Assembly: GCA_965368405.1 (NCBI GenBank)
Contig: CBDUMS010000054.1
Span: 1 to 26,223 of the forward strand
DNA from: S012-113 sp965368405
GTDB taxonomy: Bacteria > Bacteroidota > Bacteroidia > Cytophagales > Cyclobacteriaceae
Direction of reading: 5' to 3'
DNA: 26,223 bases
Shown: piece after piece, positions 8,807-15,122 of the stretch
Layout of the letters: each line of letters begins with the position of its first letter
How positions within the stretch are numbered: position 1 is the stretch's first letter
Made by a program: the position numbers and the translations under genes
The notes under the pieces: model-generated
What the model was told of the DNA's origin: nothing
The model's input: the letters and a program-made list of their open reading frames with translations, nothing else
Database searches by the model: none

Positions 8807-9248
8807 GGTCTGTCAGATGTTTTTCAGCTAAATCTGACAATTCTTGGGGGTCGGTTATAAGAAACTTTTCGTACGCTTCTGGATTCCATATCTCCATCCT
8901 GTTTCCCATTCCTACCACCACAATCTCTTTATCTAACTTGGCATACTGCAACATCGACTTTGGTATTAGAAGTCTTCCTGCAGAATCAAGTTCAACGGTA
9001 GCACTGCCCCTAAAGAAATTTCGCTGGAGTCTTCTGTACTCCGCATTAAATTCATTCAGGCCAGCAATCTTAGAATATATTTTTTTGTATTCTACTAAAG
9101 GGTATAATTCCAGACATGGTTCAAATCCTTCACGCATAAAAAGCTCACTAGATGACGCTTCCGGCAAATTCGCCTTCATCCGCGCAGGCAGGACCAGCCT
9201 GCCTTTGGCATCTAATTTACATGAGTATTCACTTGTGAAAAAAGCCAT
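8799..9248 (-). CDS. mraZ: MraZ, dcw cluster transcriptional regulator
   Basis: MraZ is an AbrB-like ring-forming DNA-binding protein that, in E. coli and mollicutes, controls its own promoter and the dcw cluster. The 149-residue protein has the expected two tandem copies of the MraZ fold, each with a DxxGR signature: DAKGRLVLPARM at 13-24 and DSAGRLLIPKSM at 88-99. It is the first gene of the cluster. A 67-nt upstream gap leads to a tandem TGGGA-type repeat and a promoter, both listed separately. The bases AAGGGG lie 5 nt before the ATG and could serve as a ribosome binding site, which is not typical in this phylum. Confidence 0.95.
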   Translation of the reverse strand: MAFFTSEYSCKLDAKGRLVLPARMKANLPEASSSELFMREGFEPCLELYPLVEYKKIYSKIAGLNEFNAEYRRLQRNFFRGSATVELDSAGRLLIPKSMLQYAKLDKEIVVVGMGNRMEIWNPEAYEKFLITDPQELSDLAEKHLTDHE

Positions 9249-9277
9249 AATATCCCCTTAAAAGCTTTGTCAATGAG

Positions 9278-9308
9278 CAAACTTATGAAATTTTATGACA
9301 TTTTCAAC
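9278..9308 (-). promoter_or_regulatory. Promoter of mraZ / dcw operon
   Basis: On the minus strand a -7 element TAAGTTTG (9278-9285) fits the Bacteroidota TAnnTTTG consensus. It is preceded, after exactly 19 nt, by GTTG (9305-9308), one mismatch from the -33 TTTG. Transcription would begin near 9274, giving a leader of about 26 nt to the mraZ ATG. The MraZ box starts 7 nt upstream of the -33 element. This is pattern matching only. Confidence 0.6.
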
Positions 9309-9315
9309 CATATTG

Positions 9316-9334
9316 CCCCACTTTCTCCCACTTT
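9316..9334 (-). promoter_or_regulatory. MraZ box (operator) upstream of mraZ
   Basis: The minus strand reads AAAGTGGGAGAAAGTGGGG, two near-identical repeats 10 nt apart: TGGGA, five bases, TGGGG. This matches the known MraZ-binding pattern of TGGGA-type direct repeats with 5-nt spacers. It sits just upstream of the predicted -33 element and about 70 nt from the mraZ start. MraZ binding is inferred by analogy. Confidence 0.7.
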
Positions 9335-9432
9335 TTTACACATTTTGTTAAAAAAGGGCCTAAAATGCTCTTTCCGCCATGAATATCACGGTGTAAGCCT
9401 CGCTATTTTGGGAGAAAGACAGAATTTAAGGG

Positions 9433-9451
9433 TGGTGGAAAGTGGGAGAAA
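9433..9451 (+). promoter_or_regulatory. Second, inverted MraZ-box-like repeat
   Basis: The plus strand reads TGGTG, GAAAG, TGGGA at 9433-9447, again 10-nt periodic repeats. The 13 bases AAAGTGGGAGAAA (9439-9451) are identical to the minus-strand bases 9322-9334 in the first box. The copy lies in opposite orientation, immediately after the polyprenyl synthase stop codon. It may be a distal MraZ site; no gene lies in between. Confidence 0.45.
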
Positions 9452-9453
9452 TC

Positions 9454-10428
9454 CTATTTTTCCCTAGAAATGGTATAAGAAACTAAGGTAGAAAGAGACC
9501 GTTTATACTCAGAATCCGGAAACTCCGCGAGCATCGCTAAGGCTTCATCTTTAAACTGCTCCATTACTTTTTTAGCATAATCGATTCCGCCAGCCTGGCG
9601 TACAAAAGCGATAACTTCATTTACCTTCGAAGTGATATGGCTCTTGCGTTTAATGATATTGATAATCTCACGTTTCTTAGTCCATGAGGCATTTTGCAAT
9701 GCATAGATTAACGGAAGAGTGAGCTTCTTTTCCTTAATGTCTATACCCAGCGGTTTACCAATTTCTTTTGTGCCATAGTCGAAAAGATCGTCTTTAATTT
9801 GAAAGGCCATGCCTACCTTTTCGCCAAAAGTTTTCATCTTCTCGATGGTTTCGGGACTGGCATTCGTAGAACTAGCGCCGGTTGCACAGCAAGAGGCAAT
9901 AAGTGAAGCTGTTTTCTGTCGAACGACATCGTAGTATACCTCTTCGGTGATATCGAGCTTGCGCGCTTTTTCCATTTGCAAGAGTTCCCCTTCGCTCATT
10001 TCTTTTACAGCAGTAGAAACTATTTTGAGCATATCGTAATCATTATGATTAACCGACAATAACAGCCCTCGAGACAGTAAGTAATCGCCAACTAAAACAG
10101 CAATTTTATTCTTCCACAAGGCGTTAATAGAGAAAAAACCACGTCGATAGTCGGAGTTGTCGACCACATCATCATGAACAAGTGTGGCAGTATGCAATAA
10201 TTCGATGAGTGACGCTCCACGAAAAGTAGCTTCCTGGATCTCACCTACTGTTCCGGCTGTTAAAAACACGAACATTGGGCGCATTTGTTTACCCTTGCGC
10301 TTCACAATATAGCTCATTATCTTGTCCAGTAACAGGACGTTACTTTTCATCGACGAACGAAACTTACGTTCGAACTCATCAATTTCACTAGCTATGGGAG
10401 CCTTGATTTCGGCGAGTACCTGTTTCAT
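9454..10428 (-). CDS. Polyprenyl diphosphate synthase (trans, long chain)
   Basis: A trans-prenyltransferase of the IspB/HepT family that condenses isopentenyl diphosphate units, most likely to make the menaquinone side chain. Both aspartate-rich motifs are present: DDVVD at about 86-90 (LVHDDVVDNSDYRRG) and DDLFD at about 213-217 (FQIKDDLFDYGTKEIG). Other family features are GKQMRPMF, GDYLLSRG and KTASLIASCC. The open frame reaches an ATG at 10452, but that ATG lies inside a strong predicted -7 element, so the next in-frame ATG (10428, MKQVLAEIKAPI) is taken, giving 324 residues. Chain length cannot be decided from these motifs. It is separated from mraZ by 205 nt containing the dcw promoter, so it is probably transcribed alone or reads through. 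Confidence 0.92.
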   Translation of the reverse strand: MKQVLAEIKAPIASEIDEFERKFRSSMKSNVLLLDKIMSYIVKRKGKQMRPMFVFLTAGTVGEIQEATFRGASLIELLHTATLVHDDVVDNSDYRRGFFSINALWKNKIAVLVGDYLLSRGLLLSVNHNDYDMLKIVSTAVKEMSEGELLQMEKARKLDITEEVYYDVVRQKTASLIASCCATGASSTNASPETIEKMKTFGEKVGMAFQIKDDLFDYGTKEIGKPLGIDIKEKKLTLPLIYALQNASWTKKREIINIIKRKSHITSKVNEVIAFVRQAGGIDYAKKVMEQFKDEALAMLAEFPDSEYKRSLSTLVSYTISREK

Positions 10429-10445
10429 TGACCAAAAATGAGGTA

Positions 10446-10476
10446 CAAACATACTAGGTATTTACTCTAATGCAAA
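10446..10476 (-). promoter_or_regulatory. Promoter of the polyprenyl diphosphate synthase gene
   Basis: The minus strand has TTTG (10473-10476), exactly 19 nt, then TATGTTTG (10446-10453), a perfect match to the Bacteroidota -33/-7 consensus. The predicted start of transcription is near 10442. That places the ATG at 10452 upstream of the message and supports translation from 10428. Confidence 0.75.
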
Positions 10477-10508
10477 GTGATTTTTTTTACCTATTTACTT
10501 AGATGAAA

Positions 10509-10541
10509 TTTTGCATCAATATAAGAGATTTGCTATCTTCA
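10509..10541 (+). promoter_or_regulatory. Possible promoter of the PorV-like gene
   Basis: TTTTG at 10509-10513, a 20-nt spacer and TATCTTCA at 10534-10541 resemble the Bacteroidota promoter with two mismatches in the -7 element. The message would start only about 8 nt before the ATG at 10554. The match is imperfect. Confidence 0.4.
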
Positions 10542-10553
10542 TTCTAGGAAATT

Positions 10554-11372
10554 ATGAGGTACTATCGCATTAAAGCAAGTTTTCTATTGCTTGCTGTGAC
10601 GACCTTGGCTTGCAAAACTTATGGACAGAACATTTTGGCTACCGGCGCAAGATCCTTTGCCATGGCCAACAGCAGTATACTGCTTGAAGATGAGTATGCT
10701 GTTTTCAACAATCCTGGTTCGTTAAGTACGGACGCCTTGTCCTTTATCGCTGCATATAATACAGCATACATCGACCTTGGATTAACCGATGTAGGCGCGG
10801 GCGTAGTACTTCCATTCAAAAGCTTTACAACAGGTGCGGCTATCAACTATTTTGGCGATGAACTCTATAATCAACTTGAGGTAAAGGCTGTTGCAACTCA
10901 GGAAATTGGTATTTCTCAATTAGGTTTAAGGGCCAATTACCATCAGTATCATCTACAAGATTATGGGTACAAATCGGTATTTACCATAGATATGGGCGGG
11001 AGGTTTAGGGTTTCCGAGCAGGTAGCGCTGGGCGTCCATTTAGTGAACCTAACCCGGTCTAAGCTGAGCAATGAATCTAATCAGCGTCTGAGCTCTGTAA
11101 TGCAAGTGGGCATATCGTATAAACCCTTAGAATCTTTTCGCTTGAATATGCAGGTTGATAAGAATATTGATCTTCCGACTGCCGTGAGTTTTGGACTGGA
11201 ATACAATCTCAATAAAGTCGTGGCGCTGCGTACAGGATTTAATACATCTAATAATATAGGGGCACTGGGGTTTGGCTTAGCCTGGCAGAGTCTAAAATTT
11301 GATGTGGGTGGTCAGTATCATGCCGACCTTGGCTTTAGTGGTTCATTGTCGATAATCGTAAGTAAAAGATAA
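10554..11372 (+). CDS. PorV/PorQ-like outer-membrane beta-barrel protein
   Basis: A 272-residue exported protein. The signal peptide is MRYYRIKASFLLLAVTTLAC with likely cleavage after the Gln of KTYGQ. The mature protein starts ILATGARSFAMANSSILLEDEYAVFNNPGSLS, the N-terminal pattern (GAR, then A-F-NPG) of the PorV/PorQ and FadL-like barrel group. The rest alternates polar and hydrophobic residues in short strands ending with SLSIIVSKR, as expected of a barrel of about 12-14 strands. PorV-type proteins carry cargo in type IX secretion; this one is shorter than PorV and its role is unknown. Its stop overlaps the next start (TAATG), so the two gene products are probably made together and may act as a pair. 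The cysteine at residue 20 lacks a good lipobox. Confidence 0.72.
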   Translation: MRYYRIKASFLLLAVTTLACKTYGQNILATGARSFAMANSSILLEDEYAVFNNPGSLSTDALSFIAAYNTAYIDLGLTDVGAGVVLPFKSFTTGAAINYFGDELYNQLEVKAVATQEIGISQLGLRANYHQYHLQDYGYKSVFTIDMGGRFRVSEQVALGVHLVNLTRSKLSNESNQRLSSVMQVGISYKPLESFRLNMQVDKNIDLPTAVSFGLEYNLNKVVALRTGFNTSNNIGALGFGLAWQSLKFDVGGQYHADLGFSGSLSIIVSKR

Positions 11373-13369
11373 TGCTTAGGATCACCACAATAATTCTGAT
11401 CGTCTCCATTTGCCCAGCCTTGGCACAAGAACCCTTTTCTATTGAAAATCATATTCAAGGAATAATTAGTGTTGGCGATGAAGTAGAAAATCGCACCTAT
11501 TACGACCTCTTGTTATTTTATTATGATAATCCAATTGATCTCAACCGCGGTACGGCGAACGATTTTTCGCAACTCGCCATTCTTGATAAGGACCAAATCG
11601 CCGCTATTATCAATCATCGCGAAGAATCAGGGTTATACCATAGCATTTACGAGCTTCAGTCTATTGAAGCTCTAACAATTGCCGACATTCAAACACTCCT
11701 ACCCTTCATAACCCTTGCAGACGATCAATCGATTGTAAATAAATTAGCAGGTACATTTCGTGGAAACACCAATTATTTTACCTCAAGCTATGGCCAAGTA
11801 ATTCAAGACGCACGCGGTTTCAAGGACAATATTTATCGAGGAAGCCCGGATAAAGCACAATTTCGATTGCGTTTTAGAAACCCAGGAAAAGTCAGTATAG
11901 GTCTGGCTGCCCAAAAAGACCCTGGTGAACAATGGCTAAATGCGGGCACTAATTATATGCCCGATCATTTCACAGGACATCTCTATATTGAAAAGCATAA
12001 ACGGCTTAATCAACTTGTTATTGGCGATTATCGCATGCAATATGGTCAGGGGTTATTACTTGGTGCTGGTTTTATGGCCGGGAAAAATGTGGAAACAGTA
12101 ACATCAGTCAAGCAATCATCACTCGGTATATTGCCGTTTAGCTCGATTAGTGAAACACAATATTTTCGAGGAATTGGAGCCAACTTAAGCCTTAGCAATC
12201 AGCTTAGTTTATCGCTATTCTATTCAAATCAAGGGCTAGATGCAACGCCAACAAGTTTTAATATGAAGCCCGCAGTGTCGGCTTTAAGAAAATCAGGATT
12301 ACATCGAACTACCAGTGAAATAGAATCCATAAATCAAGTAAATGAGCAAATCTGGGGATCTGCACTCCGCTATCAGCAAAAGAACTTCTCTACGGGTGCT
12401 GTATTAATGACTACCCAATTTAGTAAACCCATTGTACCTAAACCCACGAATTATAATCAGTTCCATTTCAATGGCAAATCACTCACCAACTACAGCTGGT
12501 TTGGGCAATATAATGCGGGGAATATTCTTTTATTTGGCGAGGTGGCTAAAACCCACAGAGCGGGGATGGCGCTCAGTGCAGGAGTGATTTCAAGCATATC
12601 AAAATATATTAGTCTAAGTCTTTTTTACCGGAAGTTCGATAAAGACTTCCATTCCTTCTATGGTCAGAGTTTTTCCGAGCGAAGCACTCTTAATAATGAA
12701 GAAGGCATTTATTGGGGCATAAAACTAAGTCCAGCGAAAAAGATGCTGATATCTGCTTATTACGATATGTATAAATTTGACTGGATATCATCCTCCACAG
12801 CCGCTCCAGCACTTGGCAATGATTATCTGTTGCGCATTGCATACGCCTTTTCAAAATCCGCTGCCGCATTTATTCAATTTCGGAACGAGCAACAACCACG
12901 CAAGGAAAATACAGGAACCGTAGCGGTTAATCGAAATGAAAAAATAATAAAAAGCATTGCTAACTTCGATTGTGGCAAAGAGTCTGCGCTCTCTTATCGT
13001 ACCCGCATGCAATACAACCTCTATCCCACTAATAATGAAGGCAGTTGGCTTTTGCTACAGGATATCAATTTCAGTAAAATGAAGATGGGATTTACAGCGA
13101 GAATCCTGGTATTTGATGTTCCCTCCTTTTCTACTCGACAATATGTATATGAAAAAGACATGCTTTTTTCCTATCTAACTCGTGGCTTTATTGGGCGTGG
13201 CATCAGTTATTATGCAATCGTAAAGTATAAACCCCATCCTAAAATTAGTGTTAGAGCTAAATGGTCTTTGACTGAATACCTAAACCAGCATAGTATTGGT
13301 TCAGGTTACGATTTAATTGAAGGGAATTATAGAACACAGCTTACTGCCCAAATTCACCTAAGGTTTTAA
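11372..13369 (+). CDS. Outer-membrane protein with periplasmic helix-hairpin-helix (ComEA-like) region and C-terminal barrel
   Basis: A 665-residue exported protein with signal peptide MLRITTIILIVSICPALAQ. Residues about 45-118 form tandem helix-hairpin-helix units: NPIDLNRGTANDFSQLAILDKDQIAAIINHREE, then LYHSIYELQSIEALTIADIQTLLPFI, the pattern of ComEA and other DNA-binding HhH proteins. From about 130 to the end it looks like a large beta-barrel: many short amphipathic strands with Tyr/Phe/Gly girdles and a terminal aromatic (QIHLRF). Proteins of this layout are, as far as I recall, widespread in Bacteroidota but functionally undescribed. Start choice is fixed by the TAATG overlap with the PorV-like gene. 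DNA uptake, transport or mere scaffold roles are all open; the HhH region may also bind protein rather than DNA. Confidence 0.72.
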   Translation: MLRITTIILIVSICPALAQEPFSIENHIQGIISVGDEVENRTYYDLLLFYYDNPIDLNRGTANDFSQLAILDKDQIAAIINHREESGLYHSIYELQSIEALTIADIQTLLPFITLADDQSIVNKLAGTFRGNTNYFTSSYGQVIQDARGFKDNIYRGSPDKAQFRLRFRNPGKVSIGLAAQKDPGEQWLNAGTNYMPDHFTGHLYIEKHKRLNQLVIGDYRMQYGQGLLLGAGFMAGKNVETVTSVKQSSLGILPFSSISETQYFRGIGANLSLSNQLSLSLFYSNQGLDATPTSFNMKPAVSALRKSGLHRTTSEIESINQVNEQIWGSALRYQQKNFSTGAVLMTTQFSKPIVPKPTNYNQFHFNGKSLTNYSWFGQYNAGNILLFGEVAKTHRAGMALSAGVISSISKYISLSLFYRKFDKDFHSFYGQSFSERSTLNNEEGIYWGIKLSPAKKMLISAYYDMYKFDWISSSTAAPALGNDYLLRIAYAFSKSAAAFIQFRNEQQPRKENTGTVAVNRNEKIIKSIANFDCGKESALSYRTRMQYNLYPTNNEGSWLLLQDINFSKMKMGFTARILVFDVPSFSTRQYVYEKDMLFSYLTRGFIGRGISYYAIVKYKPHPKISVRAKWSLTEYLNQHSIGSGYDLIEGNYRTQLTAQIHLRF

Positions 13370-13393
13370 CGAATAACACTCATGCTATTTCCC

Positions 13394-13401
13394 TATTTTT
13401 G
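13394..13401 (+). promoter_or_regulatory. Possible -7 element of the comB-like gene
   Basis: TATTTTTG matches TAnnTTTG exactly and ends 4 nt before the ATG at 13406. Transcription would start at or next to the start codon, giving a leaderless message. No good -33 element is seen 17-23 nt upstream, so confidence is low. Confidence 0.35.
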
Positions 13402-13405
13402 AGGC

Positions 13406-14107
13406 ATGAAAAGCATTGCCGTTTGTTTAAGCCCTGAACTTATTCACCTTTTTGATCTGAAAGGAAAGACCGTTGTAATTGTTGATATATTAAGAGCAAC
13501 ATCCTGCATGACCACTGCGTTTGCTCACGGTTTACAAAGCATGAGACCACTTGCCGATCTTGAGGAGTGCCGCTCGATGGCCAAAAATGGCTATATTATA
13601 GCCGCTGAGCGTGGTGGCGAAAAAGTGGCTGGATTTGATATAGGAAACTCACCCTATAGCTACATGGATCCAAGTATTAAAGGGGCCAAGGTTGCTGTAA
13701 CCACTACCAACGGAACCCTGGCAATCTCCAAATCGAAAGAAGCAGCTCATGTTTTGATTGGTTCTTTCTTAAACATAAGGGCGGTTGCACGCAAAATCCT
13801 TGAACTAGACCGGGAAGTGGTGATCCATTGCGCCGGTTGGAAAGGAAGTGTTAATGCAGAAGACACGTTATTTGCTGGTGCATTGATAGAACTTCTTAAA
13901 GACGAATATGCAATAACAACCGATGATGCAAGGATATCTCACAGTCTTTATACGCTTCATAGCGCGGATTTGCTAAGTTTTGTATCACAGTCTGCTCATG
14001 CTAAAAGGCTTGCTAATTTTGGAATTATCAAGGATATCGAGTTTTGTCTAAAGAATGATATCTATGAGATAGTGCCCTTTCTGGAAGGTGATGATCTGGT
14101 GATATAA
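13406..14107 (+). CDS. comB: 2-phosphosulfolactate phosphatase family protein (ComB-like)
   Basis: ComB proteins are Mg-dependent acid phosphatases that hydrolyse 2-phosphosulfolactate to sulfolactate, known from coenzyme M synthesis in methanogens and also present in many bacteria. The 233-residue protein shows the family blocks VVIVDILRATSCMTTAFAHG near 24-43, AAERGGEKVAGFDIGNSP near 70-87, AVTTTNGTLAI near 100-110 and VIHCAGWKGSVNAEDTLFAGALI near 139-161. No signal peptide, so cytoplasmic. It lies 36 nt after the HhH barrel gene in the same direction and ends at a strong hairpin. No other coenzyme M or sulfolactate gene is in the window, so the physiological substrate is open; sulfonate or sulfonolipid metabolism is a guess. 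Confidence 0.85.
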   Translation: MKSIAVCLSPELIHLFDLKGKTVVIVDILRATSCMTTAFAHGLQSMRPLADLEECRSMAKNGYIIAAERGGEKVAGFDIGNSPYSYMDPSIKGAKVAVTTTNGTLAISKSKEAAHVLIGSFLNIRAVARKILELDREVVIHCAGWKGSVNAEDTLFAGALIELLKDEYAITTDDARISHSLYTLHSADLLSFVSQSAHAKRLANFGIIKDIEFCLKNDIYEIVPFLEGDDLVI

Positions 14108-14111
14108 AAAA

Positions 14112-14139
14112 ACGCCCGATGTAGTCAAACACCGGGCGT
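14112..14139 (-). terminator. Terminator hairpin between convergent genes
   Basis: ACGCCCG (14112-14118) pairs with CGGGCGT (14133-14139), with three further inner pairs after one mismatch. Read on the minus strand the hairpin is followed by TTTTTTTATATC, a good Rho-independent terminator for the FecR-like gene (14159). On the plus strand the tract after it is A-rich with later T runs, so termination of comB is weaker but possible. Confidence 0.8.
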
Positions 14140-14158
14140 CCAAAAAAATCTATTTTTA

Positions 14159-15082
14159 TTATTTTAAACCATTCCTCATTAGGAATTCATCATAAGCTTC
14201 TTTGTAATACCCAACGTCTGGTGACATCTTAATAGCATATTCGTAGCTCGTTAATGCATCAAGCAGTAAATTATTCTCTTCATAGAATTCTGCAAGAATT
14301 AAGCTGTTTATAGACGATTGTCCTCCTAAGTTATCCTGAAGATCTTTAAGCTCAATCTCGAAGCTAGAAGAAGCATCAACGCTAAATCGTTCGATGGCAG
14401 CATCTTTAGACTTTATATCTTCGTTACCTTTTACACTCACATTAACGATAACCAAGTTTTCAACTATAGCTCCTACTAATTTAGGATCGTTGAAGTCTAC
14501 GGTATAGTTTGTTTCGGTAGTTTCTGCGACCATAATGGTTTGCTCGAAAAGATCTTTGAGTTTAACCACATAGGTGGCATTTTCGTTAGCCACTGCATCC
14601 CAGCGTAACATCACTTCAGAGTTATATACCGAAACAGATGTAGGCATAAAGATATTTATTGCGGCATCGCTATCGCCCCGTTCAACGGCTCCTGTAACGC
14701 TGGCATACTTTCTTCTATTTGCCTCGCGCTCTTCTGGACTCATTTTACTTATCACAAAATCGGCATACTTCGAAGCAATATTATCGTTGCTTGCGCTTAT
14801 TGCACTTGCCAATTCTGCTATTTTAAACGTACCTGCCGTTTTTAGCTCTTTGGTTTTTCCTGTTGAATGTACTAATCCCAAATAGCCGTTTTCTGCTACT
14901 TGAAGTTCATCTCCATCATTCAGTTTCCCGCCGATTCGTAAGTTCTGCCAATCACCGGCCCCTCCTACTTTTACCTTGTTCTCTCCTTTTGAAACCATAA
15001 TTCTAAAGGTATAGTCCTGGCTAAAGCCAGAAAAACCCATTATCAAAAGGGCCGCTAGAATCAATGAAATTTTACGTGTCAT
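14159..15082 (-). CDS. Secreted FecR-like protein with C-terminal repeat-like tail
   Basis: A 307-residue exported protein with signal peptide MTRKISLILAALLIMGFSGFSQ. Residues about 23-92 (RIMVSKGENKVKVGGAGDWQ and on to GDELQVAENGYLGLVH) look like the beta-rich FecR fold, in which a stretch defined by 'G..L..GD.L.....G...L' is typical. A helical charged region follows, then a likely Ig/Fn3-like part (VMLRWDAVANENATYVVKLKD) around 165-240, and a helical TPR-like tail (LLLDALTSYEYAIKMSPD) near 270-290. The frame is open back to 15163, but the ATG at 15082 starts a good signal peptide. It follows the CHASE2 gene by 40 nt in the same direction, so they probably form an operon and share a sensory role in the periplasm. 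FecR here is a fold match, not an iron-transport claim. Confidence 0.6.
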   Translation of the reverse strand: MTRKISLILAALLIMGFSGFSQDYTFRIMVSKGENKVKVGGAGDWQNLRIGGKLNDGDELQVAENGYLGLVHSTGKTKELKTAGTFKIAELASAISASNDNIASKYADFVISKMSPEEREANRRKYASVTGAVERGDSDAAINIFMPTSVSVYNSEVMLRWDAVANENATYVVKLKDLFEQTIMVAETTETNYTVDFNDPKLVGAIVENLVIVNVSVKGNEDIKSKDAAIERFSVDASSSFEIELKDLQDNLGGQSSINSLILAEFYEENNLLLDALTSYEYAIKMSPDVGYYKEAYDEFLMRNGLK

Positions 15083-15122
15083 AATCGTTGTTGTTATTCT
15101 ATAAGTTATATACAAGAAAGAC

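Noticed and set aside
9186..9204. Perfect 7-bp hairpin AGGCAGG/CCTGCCT inside mraZ
   Set aside because: It falls on codons for the conserved DAKGRLVLPAR motif, so the sequence is explained by the protein; no regulatory context is seen.
8794..9261. 155-codon plus-strand open frame opposite mraZ
   Set aside because: It is the antisense shadow of mraZ and the rsmH start; its translation has no recognisable domain and mraZ is certain.
10611..10616. Possible lipoprotein signal (cysteine in TTLACKTYG) in the PorV-like protein
   Set aside because: The position -3 residue is Thr rather than Leu, and a normal signal peptidase I site after the following Gln fits better.
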